DNA of 64,000 nucleotides. Source: Apostichopus japonicus (Eukaryota > Echinodermata > Holothuroidea > Aspidochirotida > Stichopodidae). The stretch lies in the NCBI RefSeq assembly GCF_037975245.1, contig NC_092569.1:30942668-31006667 (forward strand), read 5' to 3'. The translations under genes and the position numbers were made by a program. Below, one piece after another: positions 1 to 11,600 of the stretch; the first letter of the stretch is position 1; the number at the start of each line of letters is the position of its first letter. The notes under the pieces were generated by a model. That model did no database searches and was not told the origin of the DNA. It saw nothing but the letters and a program-made list of their open reading frames with translations.

Positions 1-1480
1 TTTCGCTAAGCTGCAGACAGGTCTCATATTTTGTCACCAGTGTTTTTTTGTTTTTTTTCTACCCAATGCAGGTTAATCAATAAGTACTTAATAAAGCGAT
101 ATCATACTTCGTACATATAATTTTCGAATTAGTGTTAAAGCGTATAGTCACATAGGCCTATTTAAATAAAATATATGATAAGATGTTGGTGTAACTAATC
201 AAATTGATTTTGATAGGACTATTATAACTATTGTTCATATACTTAATTGTTAGACTTAATAGCACAAAACCTCTGACGTTATACATGAAAAAAATAACGC
301 CAAAAAAAAAAAACAGCTTGCTACGTTTGTCTATGTGTGACATAAATAATAGTTCCTCAATGTTGCGTATTATTGAAATACAATTAATAGTTAAACTAAG
401 AATGAGTGCATAGTAGATCAAATTACGTTTTATTTAACCTACACTTAATTAAATGTTATGATAATATGAAAATTCCGATACAACAATGAAAAGAGGAAAT
501 TTGACAATTTTCGCCAAAAAGACTCATTTACCTATAAACAAGTTTACAAATTAAAACGTGATATTATTTCAAGAAAGAAAACGCACATTTAAAACATGAT
601 AATTGAATAATTATTAAAAAAGAAACACACTTGGTTGAGTTATTAGATTGTTAAAACAATGCATTAACGTCAAATATAGCTTTAGAATAATCAAATGTTA
701 AAGGTGAATATCGTAGAAACCCCAATAGCTTTTGAAACATATTCAACACTTATTTTATTTTATTTTTTTTACTATAAAATATCACGACGAAAGAGCTACC
801 TAAGGTCATCTTTCAAGACACATGCAATGTTCTTGTGTTATATATACTATTCTATTTTTTTTTAACCTAGGCTGTTAACATATAAATTTAAACCACGCTG
901 CACTAACGTTTTGTTCTCTCTACCATTTAAGTTAATTATTGAAGAAAATCAACACCTTTGACGGGTTAAGAGTAAAAATAAAAACTTGGTATTGACTAGA
1001 TGGTTCCATTCAACAAATATATTTACTGGGGAAATCATGATATTAAATAAAAAAATCAGTCTAAATAATCCACTTAACAGTTTGGCTACATGAGTACGTT
1101 TAATTGGAAGAGCCCCCTCTAATTGCTTTAAATATATGTTTATCAATATTTCATATAAATTCACCAATATTAACGCAATAATTTATTTAATAATACTTCG
1201 TTGTCGGAAATTTATTAACTTTCTCTCGTATTCTTCATCTTTTTCTCCCACTTCTTCTTTGTATTTATTTCGGTTACATAGTAGCCTATGCAGTTCCTAA
1301 CCATTATTGTTGTTGAAAACTAAGCTATAAAATGAATATTCATGTGAAATTGTCTATTGTAAATCAAATATAAGTTAAAAAAGATCTTATCATTTTCGAG
1401 TGTCGTTTACGCCACCTATGTACATATATTGATAATGTTGTACAGTGATGAGTAGGATTTACTATTTGATATCAAAATAA
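1..1480. other. Non-coding paralogous block at the left end
   Basis: No gene is recognised. Stretches around 905-960, 1080-1130, 1190-1310 and 1395-1450 resemble blocks near 37100-37560, 38030-38270 and 52380-52850. The markers are a GAAGAGCCCCCTCT-like string, a TTGTCGGAA motif and a TACGCCACC motif. The block is therefore part of the duplicated intergenic unit between the fibrinogen-related genes. Short open frames here are AT-rich and have no recognisable domains. Confidence 0.5.
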
Positions 1481-2900
1481 AAAAAAAACATCCCCTCTTT
1501 ATTAATACATCCTTGCGCTTTTTATTGGATAGGCGTTTGATGGAAAAATCCCTTAGATGTTTCTTGTACCATGACAGTTTAGTCTTTCTGGACGCAAGGT
1601 AACGGTACATTCCCTTTTTACCACATTGGAAGCGCATTCACATCAACTGGTAATTAATTTGGTGTCCTCGTGTAGTAGGAAACGTTTCGCCTTTTGGGGG
1701 GAAATTTGGATAAAAACATTCCATTTCACGTGCATGGTTCTAAAGCGACGTGTTGCTGGTGCTACGGTGGCCCTTCAGTTCACAAAGGAAAGTTTTAGAA
1801 TTATTCGTCTATGTTCTATCATATTTTGTTTTGCTTCGATCACTTGGGCGTATAAGGCGTTAGGTCAATGAATAGGTATGTCCTTATGGTTCCTTGATAG
1901 CATCTGCAAACTCTTCCTGCATACATTTGACTTGTTCTGGATGCATCTGTTTGGCCAAATTTGAGACCTAGGTTTTGTCTCTAGGGTTTTAAATAACATA
2001 ATGTAATGTGTGATATTACTTTGCCATTTAAAAAAAAATGGTGATATAGCTCATGGAAATATTTCATATGATCATCTTTCTATTAACATCATCTTTCTTT
2101 GATGAGTTTCTTTTGGAAAACCAATCATTCATGCGTTGATCGTTCCCATGGGACGTCGTGATATGGTATAAAATCATCACATTTTTGTAAGATGGGTCAA
2201 AATTTGTCTCCAATTCCGACGGTAGACAATTAACAAAAGGATCTTAGAGAGGGCCAAAAACAGCTCTATAACAGCTGGCTGGTATTCTCCATAGCAATGC
2301 GCAATCCTCTCAGGCGTATATTTGTATCTACGGATTTATTGAGAGACATGAATCCGTTTTCCAATATCACCTTAAATATCAAAGAAAAAAACGTCTCAAC
2401 TATGAAAAGGACAATAAACGCAATCGTCTCATGAGAGCTACCGTCATTTTAGCTTACGAATAGTTGAATCCTGTTTACCACGCACACTTCTTATTAAAAT
2501 GATTCTGGCAATATGAACTGCCAGAAATAAGACGTCCAAAGGAGTAAAATAAAATTATATTTGCTCAACTCTAACGAAAATTGCCACACGATTACTTACC
2601 GGTTCTCCTTTTATTTAATTGTTTTGTATTGATGACGGTTCCAGAAAAGAGGGTTGATTGTCTATGAATACGTTAAGAGTTTAACCACTACTATCACAAC
2701 GTCAACTTTAGCGTATACAAACACGCTCACACTTCTGGTCAGGGCGTGCTCAAATTGCATTTCAAGACGCACATTACCATTTTACGGAGATTAAAGTGGC
2801 CTCAGCTAGCTAGGTCAGGTGTCATATCAAAGGCATATAACGGGTAACCTTTGGCGTAGTCACTACGACTGATCTGATTGCCTTTGTCACTGAACATACT
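1481..2900. other. Unassigned non-coding stretch, apparently specific to this unit
   Basis: I recognise no gene or repeat family. Unlike its surroundings, I could not match this stretch by eye to the corresponding intergenic regions near 22800, 38300 or 52850. A plus-strand open frame of 81 codons lies at 1626-1871, but it shows no domain and is probably chance. The stretch may be an old insertion or sequence lost from the other units. Confidence 0.3.
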
Positions 2901-4769
2901 ATTTAATCCCGAATACAGGAAAAGACGTAGCGATTCCAAGTTATCTGGTCACCGTCTACGTTTAAAAAGAATGTTAGGTCCATGAAGTTGAATGGTGCGA
3001 AGGCGTTGCATCCACAGTCTTTCTCTCTATATTTCAGCCGATTTGAAGTTGAATTAATACCGAAGCATTATACTTGTACATTACCAAATATTTGTGAAAT
3101 GTTAACGATTCTGTCAATACGAACCAACAATTAGCTGACGGTATAGATGAGGATAATACGTCAGTTTATTGATCTCTTTCTTCATTTAAAATAGTTGTTC
3201 TTGGTTATTGGATATTGCTTGCACATATTAAGGGAAAGGCAACCAAAGATTATTTTAAATATCATGTTCTTTTCGTTGTAGTAATTGGCATCCTTAAATG
3301 AACACAAAGCTATAGTATTGCAGAAATATCCGAGTCATATTGTCACTGGTGTATGTGCTGAACAGAGCGGATGGGTTGCTGTCAGTGAAAAATATAGGCA
3401 TTAGGGCCTTTGTTATAATCTTTCTACTCTTTCAACTTTGCTTATTTGATGTTTTCTAACAATTGCTTCTTATATTTTTTTGATTTTTTTTATTTATTTT
3501 ATCTCAAGTTTTACTCCCATGCTTGCAATATAGAAATTACTTACTAAAAAAAAAAAAAATACTTGATATGTAGTCAGGAAAATGAAAGAAGAGGGAACTT
3601 CCAAGGTTTGTAAGCGATAACAAAACTTCAGTGACCAAAATGTTCTGCCAGTTTTACATTTATCCATTCGTTATATCATTTCGATATCAAGGTAATTTAG
3701 ATATTTCCATGTGTTCTTATATTACTCTTCCCGTCTGGCTTGTGGGTTTGCCCTCTTTACGAAATATCGGCAGGGTCACAAATGGTGCGACAATCTATTT
3801 CCAGTAATGTGATAGAAAACTAAGGATCTAAGGATGACAAAAAGCCGACAAAGGACCACTTTCGATTAAACATAGTGTACTTGTTGTCACTTTGAAATTA
3901 AGGTGTTTGTCATTGTTGAGATCTTGAAGAAAAAATCGCAAGTTCTTTGAATAATCAACAAAACTATATTATCTGTTGTTGAATACCAGGGATGTGGAGT
4001 CGGAATACAAAGGCCACTGTCCTCCCATACCACCCCCCCCCCCCACCCACCTGTGCCCTCCCATTTCTGTAAAATTCTTGAAAATGACACTTTCCTTTGA
4101 ATTTGTAAGTCTCAGAGGGATTCATGTCGGAATATCACTCATATTTGTTATATTTCAAACACAGCAATACGCTTTAAATACGTGCTGGGGTTGGTGGGGA
4201 TGATCAGGTGGTTATCGCATCTACTAGGAATTTCGGAGAACGATAGTTTCTATAGTCGGGACAATCAAGCAGATGACCAAATGAATAAATACTACATCAT
4301 ATTCTTGCAAGGAGATGAGTGAGAAAGAAAGATATGCAGATTACTGGAAAGTGAGTGAGTCTCGTTGAATACATACCTTTGGCAAATATCTTATTAAAGG
4401 AGTCTCCCAGAACCCTAGTTATATATGATCAACTTCGTGTGCATATAAACGCTTCTTTCATTATCGAAAGCAAATGTATCATCTAATTGTGTCAATATAA
4501 GGATATTGATTCATGAATAAGAGGGCACATATTCTGGTGATTTCGGTTGGTTGTGTTCTTTCTGCATAAACTAGTGCGCTTTACTCTGGCAGTAGAACTG
4601 TTCTCTCAAACATATTACATAAACAACCCAGAAAGTAAATCGAAACGTATAAGATAACGTTCATAGTTAGACGATGTCATAACATTGTCACTTGTGTTTA
4701 TTCAATATAATCGCAACTTTTGGAAAGGAATATTACTGGTCAGTATACTGATGTATTTTTTTAATATAT
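2901..4769. other. 3' flank of gene A shared with other units
   Basis: No coding sequence is seen. Parts match the 3' flanks of the other copies. Examples are 3290-3480 with 22905-23040 and 38370-38420, a polypyrimidine/poly-C patch near 4020-4070 with 23500-23560, and 4530-4700 with 24045-24230, 38760-38900 and 55370-55510. The run of C residues at 4027-4045 is a simple repeat. Confidence 0.5.
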
Positions 4770-4775
4770 TTTATT
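4770..4775 (-). terminator. Putative polyadenylation signal of gene A
   Basis: AATAAA on the minus strand lies about 340 bases beyond the stop codon of A. AATAAA occurs at a comparable place beyond B (24286-24291), C (38994-38999) and D (55572-55577) within related sequence, which is the main support. Nearer weak signals cannot be excluded. Confidence 0.35.
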
Positions 4776-5113
4776 TGCATCACTTCTTAGTATTCTCAGT
4801 GACATCAATACTAATAACATTTAAGAAAAATCGAATTCAATACCATTTTTGAAAACTCTGGACAAATTATCGAATGCCATCGAGTTTCCTGTGATTGTTG
4901 TACCCCTCTTAAATTATTTTACCGTCGTTTGATAGTTTGACCCATTACATAGTATTGCTTTGGCTAACTAGTGTCTCTTTCCTTCACTTCCATCCTTTAA
5001 ATATGCAAACTTCCACTAGCTTCGATATGTACTTCCTTGTTTAATACATGCTATTATATCGCCAACCGTTTCCTGTCCTTGTAACCTTGAAGACTTCAAA
5101 TCCACTACTTTGA

Positions 5114-5604
5114 TCATTGACTTGGCCGTATTTTCATTGTTGTTGCTGTTATACCGCAATCAGAACCCTGAACATTCGTCCAGAAGATACCGCGGTTATC
5201 GTTGTACGAGTAGTCACCATTCAGATTGGAGTAGCCACATGAATAGAAAGTTGTCGCATAGACCTGGTTTTTGTTTCGGCAGCATTTATAAGGGTAACTA
5301 CCACTACAGCTATCACAATTTGTGCATTTATGTTCACGGCGATAGTCGTATTCATGACAAAAGCAATAATTATGCAGACAATAATATTGAAAATAATAAC
5401 CATAACAGTCAGAGTACTCGTATCCACCTGTAGCTACGCGATTGCTGAACGAGTAGCAGTGGTTGGAAGAGCCCGTGCTTCTATCGTATGCATACCACCA
5501 GCCGCCTTGGTGTTTTTCTGCACAGTCGAAGGTACTCGATCCATCGTTGTCTTGATCGTGCGTACTAAATCGATACCCTGAATTTGCTCCCATAGCATTG
5601 TTAC
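5114..5604 (-). CDS. Gene A exon 8: FReD2 C-terminal part with Cys/Tyr-rich insertion
   Basis: The acceptor is a TTCCTTCCAG on the minus strand, followed by a phase-1 start that completes a Gly codon. The exon reads MGANSGYRFSTHDQDNDG, then FDCAEKHQGGWWY. An insertion with 10 cysteines and many tyrosines follows (5240-5491, 84 residues), then CGYSNLNGDY and the end MKIRPSQ with a TGA stop. DQDND is the conserved calcium-site motif and SNLNG is the conserved pocket motif of FReDs. Canonical FReDs have WWY followed almost at once by the C..SNLNG motif, so the insertion is a lineage novelty. Confidence 0.88.
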
Positions 5605-8600
5605 CTGGAAGGAAATTAGCAAATAATGAATGAAGGTATTTTCTTGTAAAATACGAAGTTTTTTCCTTTTATATATACTGGACACTATTAAGTCACTTTA
5701 GGTTCGTTTGCTATAGTTGTAGGTTATAATTGCGTTTGTTATTTTGTTCGTTTAAGTTGGGCTTACGTTATATTTTTGTGGTTTCATATACGAGTGCTAA
5801 ATTATCGTAAGGGAGTTTACAATATTGAACAAAGGAGTCAAGTTTGCGAATTTTTATTGGAACGATTCCAATTCTGTAAATTCGTCTGGGACCTCATTTG
5901 AGAACATCGTTAATTATAACAATATTTTTCTCAATGTCAGTATTGTATTTATATCATTGTTTCGTTTCCTTTGACAAATATTAATTAATAATATAGTAGT
6001 GAGTGACAGATTAGCAGAAATGTAATCGGTGCCTTTTTTTGACGATTAACTTTTAGCATTTTGTAAAATATATAGTGTTGACTGTTCAATATATGCTAGG
6101 CGCTCAAATAACAGGGAAGGTAATAAAGTGTTTGGTTGTATCATTCATGGCATCATAATTTCTCGTGATAACGTTTTAACTTCCATACTGACAGATTTCT
6201 TCCATTTGATATCAACAAACTAATAGTTTACAATATGATTATACATTTCTAACGATAAGAAATACGGCTAGTAATGCTCTTTAAGAATGTAACACATACA
6301 ATTCGTCTCGAATGATCTCTTTAAAAAAACTGTCCGAATTATTTGGATACTTTTGATGTTATTATTGCAATATCATTTGCCTCTCAATCAATGTAATGAA
6401 CAAATATTGCATGGTCAAATGAGGCTTAATTTTCTTTGTTTGGAAATGATAAAGTCGTTCTTAAAAAACAATAATTGAATTTACACTTTAATAACATATT
6501 TCAATCACAAAGTAAGCTGAAAAGATGCAGCAATCATTAGTTTTCTAGACTGGTTATTATTCCTTTACGTTTTAAGCTCGACAAGGTCTGGGTGAAATTT
6601 GCGAGCAAGCAGACGCTACTAACTATATAAGAGTGGTTGATATAATATATTATGATATTAAAACCATATATACTTTCACCAACACGTGCTAAAGTGCAAA
6701 ACAACGTGTAATGAGCAATGCGCACGGGAATCTAAGCTCGACGTCTAATACAATTCTACATTAGTACAAACACTAGATTTATAACATGACTTGAGCATAT
6801 GTACGAGTACAAATCAAAGACTGTGATTACGACTACAGGTAGTTATGTTATAAGAATATTATGTAATAACTGCGTGTGATTACGTATGCGTATGATTGAC
6901 ATTTGTGATTGCGTATGATTGCATATGATTGACTGCGTATGATTGACATTTAGCAAAATACATACCAGCATTTCCACTGTAGCCACCCAATGACAGTTGG
7001 TATTTATCTCTCTCGTTACTGATACTGAAAGATGAATAACGGCTGTGGTATGTTGATCCTTCCCTGTTTGTCTTTTCTATTAGAAGTTGGTAGTTTATGT
7101 CTGTTTGTTGTGTCAAACTGTATATTTTGTCGTTGCCAATCCAGTGGTCTCCTGTGGGAATTCCAAACCCGTGTTTGTACTCATTCCAGTTTCGATAAAA
7201 ATTGACGGAGCTACTTGTACGTCGTTGCAAAATCTAGAATGAGAATCAAAAAGTTTATCGATTGGATGTGAGTAATATATGAAATATCTCATTTGTACTA
7301 CAGTAAGTTAGAGAAATTAACTGGTGAAGGTCAATATCCGATTGGATTAAAGCGATAGGAAGATGGATCAATTTAATCAAATAATTGAATTATTTAATTA
7401 AAATGTTAGTGAGAGAGGTCATGTTATATGAGAAAATTAAAATTTAACATGGTAAAATTCTGTTTTTTCAATAGTTAAAACTTACTGTCCAACCACCACT
7501 AGACATTTCACAATATACTTCAAAACCAGAGCTTTCAGCGGGATAAATGGTATATGCTCCGTTATTTGTTCTGTTTGCTGCGTACAGATCAGAACAATCT
7601 CTCGGTCCACTGCGGGTACATGTAAGACCATCGCCTTCAAACCATTCGTTACAGTAACATCTACGGACATCATTCCTCTCCTCGCAGGTTGCGTCTGCGC
7701 TACAACTGTAACTCTCACTTGTGAGTACGTTACTGTTGCAAGTTATGCGTAAGGAACAATCAGAATTAATGTATGATCCACCTTCCTGGAAAAGATAAAC
7801 GTAAAACGACATATTCCAGTGAAAATAAAATCAATGTTCATTTAGTACAACGCTTGGTAACGCTCTTTGAGTAAAACTGAATTTCTAATACTAAATGGTC
7901 GTGAGCGTTTTAAATGTATCCTTCTGGGTGTAATTGCTCTGGATGCCTTGTATTTTGCTAGGTCTCAATTAGAAGACTTTTGCAAGAACACGTAAAACCG
8001 AAATGGAAGTGAAAATTAATATCATCAATATTCATGAAAATTAATAACAGATCAAATAAAAAGTAAGGTCAATCAATTGAAGCGTATTGATAGCGTATTT
8101 TTGATGTTATATATTAAGACTTGTGAACGGCATCAAATAAACTTACTGCTAATACGACGCTGTCCTCTTGGACGTAACAGCCACATTGCTCTTTAGGTAT
8201 GCAGCTATCTCCAAGAACCATGTGGTTTTCTGTACAAAGACATCTCTCTGGATCCACTGGATCCGGCATGACACAATCAGTTGGATTCTCACAAGTTCTT
8301 TCACATGTATTATCATAATTATCCTTGTTGGATGAGCACCAGGTGATGGGTAAATCTGGGGAAGTTGTAACCACAACAAGTTAATCTTAGCTTGAAGTGT
8401 TAGCTCACTGTTATGACATTAATTTTTTAGCGAATCGTGTTACCATTGTAATGCTCTGGGCGCTCCGAACATTTGCTGATTGTTAAAATATGATCAAATG
8501 TAAGCCGGATTTTGTATTGTTAAGGCTCATTCAACGTATACTCATTTATGTCACACATTAAAAATAATATTACATTATCAAGTATTCGACTATGGGAATC

Positions 8601-11600
8601 AATCAATATAGTTGTGTATGATAATCATTTCCTCCATTTAAACTTTTTGTAAGCATTTTTAATTTCCGTTTTGACTACAAACATATGGAGAAAATAATTT
8701 AGAACAAGTCTTACCTGTTATTCCTTCGACACCCCCAAGACTTGTTATAGAATAATCCCCCCATTCATCGGCAATGCGAAAGTTGTCGTATGTCAAGGAA
8801 TATGACTGGCCTGCATAATTCTCTAGCTCGATGCGCAGCTGGTACCTCTTTTGGTTTATCAAATGAGCTAGCTTTTCATTACCAATTAGAAATTCACTGT
8901 CTAAGAAACCAATTCCGTGTTTGTATTCATCCCAGGTTCGATTAAAACCGATGGATCCATCAACACGTCGTTGTATGACCTGAATAATAAACAAAAAATA
9001 GGTAGACAACTAACGGATAAATTTCATTAACTTATGATCTTAACCTTATAGCTAAAATTTGCGGCTCGCCTAAATTAATACGAATTGGATAGAACACATT
9101 TGTGATGTTGCGTTATATCTTATCATAATACATATCTAGATCACTAGCCTAGTTGTGCAGAGATTTTTTTTATTTTTAAAATCGTTTACAATTTTAATGT
9201 AATTACTCTGGGTAGTTTTGTTTCCGATATTAGGCTTCAAATATTCATACATCGTACAAGGTATTATCCGACACACTGTACAACTAAAATGGACTGAAAA
9301 TTTGAATGTGTCCTACAAAGTTAGTCTTGGAGAGTAATCTCTGTGATTGTAAGTGTTCATTTCTTGAAATATATTACTTACTGTCCAACCTCCAGATGTA
9401 GTGTTGTGATCACAATTTGTCTGAAATGGTTCCGGATACTGGTCAGGTTTAATCAGGTACACACCGGATTTGGCGTTGGTAGAAGAGCATTGGTTAAGTA
9501 CTTCATGACAATCCCTTGGATACTCCGGAGTTTGGAATAGAAAATACTGCAAGTCTAGCACCACGATAATGTATGAAGAAGAGGAGAACAAATCGTAAAA
9601 CTGTTGTAGATACAGTTCCATATGTAAAGAATTATTTAAAGAAAAATATTATATAGGGCTACATCGCAATAGTTTTGTTGGAACTACACGGTAAACCTGA
9701 CGTGGTCACTAATATGAACCATAAGAAAATGCATTCAATCTTTTTCGGCTAGTTTTCATGGAGGCTAATATGAGCAAGTATATTTTATTTGAAATGAGAA
9801 TCTAACGCAAAGATCTACCGTGAATCTGTTGCGACATGGTCACAGAAGCAAACATGATTAGTAATGGATTATTAATGGCTAATCCTCGACATGAGGGTAT
9901 GATTTGGCCCTATATTCACCTTACAACAATCTAACGTTCATCAGCACTGACCGGAGATTTGAAAGTGCCAAATTATTGAACGAGCCTACAGTATACAAAG
10001 TTTAAACAAAGTGCGTGTTTTGTCCCTTCTGTTACTGTGATTCTCCTTTTAGCCTCTGAAGAAGATCCTGCTAGGATCGAAACGTCAGGTCAACTTACTT
10101 TGAACAAATTACTAACTAATATGAATGAATATAATCAGAACTATTTTTTATCGCTTGAAATAAAATTGACTAATGACTTGTATTTCTTTCAGTTTAACTA
10201 TCGCGGAGTATCTACAATATACCCCAATCAGCGCTAAAACTACTTCAGTACACAGTACAAGGAAATTATTGAGAATTGTAAATTATTATTTATCTTACAA
10301 ATTGAAATAGGAGAATGTACAACATATGAAGTACATCTAGATGGTTCCTTTCTATATTAAACTTTTCCGAATTATGATTTAGATAACAAATTTATGTTAA
10401 TTGGTTAGTTTTCGGTAGTTTATATTAACCGTTACCATTACAGAACGAAAACTTACTTGAATTGTTGACTCTTGTGCTTGACGATATCTGATGTAACAAA
10501 ATATAAAGGAAATGTACGATTAAGCAAAGTACATTCTAAAGAAACAATATCGAGTTAAGAAGGTTGTACGAAGGTCAATATATCACAAAAAACAGGACAT
10601 ACGCCTATCTATTACACCTTAATTATAACAGATACTATCATTTTAAGTTTAAATACACAAAACAGAATTGTATAGCCTATTAAAATAACAGCTGATTTCG
10701 CTTTTGATTCAAATAAATGAACTATTTCCAACTTGTCAATTATTATAGAAAAAGATGATTAGAACGGAAAGAAAATTTCACATTCCAAAATCTAAGCAGT
10801 AATATTATGTTTCGCAATCTTAATATTTCTTTAACATTGATTTTACTGTTTATTAGCATAGCTGATATTAAAAGTAGGTTTTATTGAATTGCTTTAATTG
10901 TTTGAAAATATGATTATATGTATGTTTGCATGCCTTCTAATACTTCTTATTTATCATTACTATACATAAAACAATCGTAAGTCACCATACACTAACTTAA
11001 TAAAGCGATCATAACTACGATAAGCAGATGAAAGTAATAATTCCCTGTGCATTATGCTAATCGAAATGTGAATGACATGTTATCTGAGAAAGCGAGAAAA
11101 AAAACCTACAATATATTATTGAAAGAAAATTAAAAGTACAAACATCAGCATTATCTATGGATTATAAACAAATTGAAACCTTACCCACGTCCTTAAAAAA
11201 AAACATGTATCCGACTGTACATTTTTCGCATGATATATTTTTTTTTTTGCAGTAATGAATGTTGTTAGTTGCAGATGTGTTGTGAAATATAAAAAAAAAT
11301 AGTTGATATCATTAGGCTTTTATCAATATAAAAACCTTGAAGATCGCCAAGGTTGTTTGGAACGCTGCCAGGTTGCATATTATTTACCAAAAGCGGTATT
11401 TTTCACTTTTTTTTTTCTTTTTCGCTTACTACGAACATCTCTTAAAAACGGTAATTTTAAGATTTATGACGTTTTGCAATGTGTTCGTGTCCCTCATACA
11501 CTTCCGTAACCTATTACCAAAAATGAAAAGGTCTCTATTAAGCAGAAATGATGCAATTCAAGAATTCAACGTTTTTTGTTTGGAAATTTAAGTAAAAAAA

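Noticed and set aside
1626-1871. 81-codon open frame on the plus strand
   Set aside because: No recognisable domain, no sign of splicing, and no counterpart in other units.
5110-5427. Plus-strand and shifted frames opposite exon 8 of A, similar ones in B, C and D
   Set aside because: Shadows of the real minus-strand exon with its biased Cys/Tyr codons.
9382-9545. Alternative acceptor TTGCAG inside exon 3
   Set aside because: It would put the 31-base exon 2 out of frame with FReD1; the TGCTAG eight bases before it fits the phase in all four copies.
11303-11591. Open frames repeated in both tandem units (also 13425-13713)
   Set aside because: Identical because the DNA is duplicated. The matching sequence in C does not keep the frame, and there is no domain.
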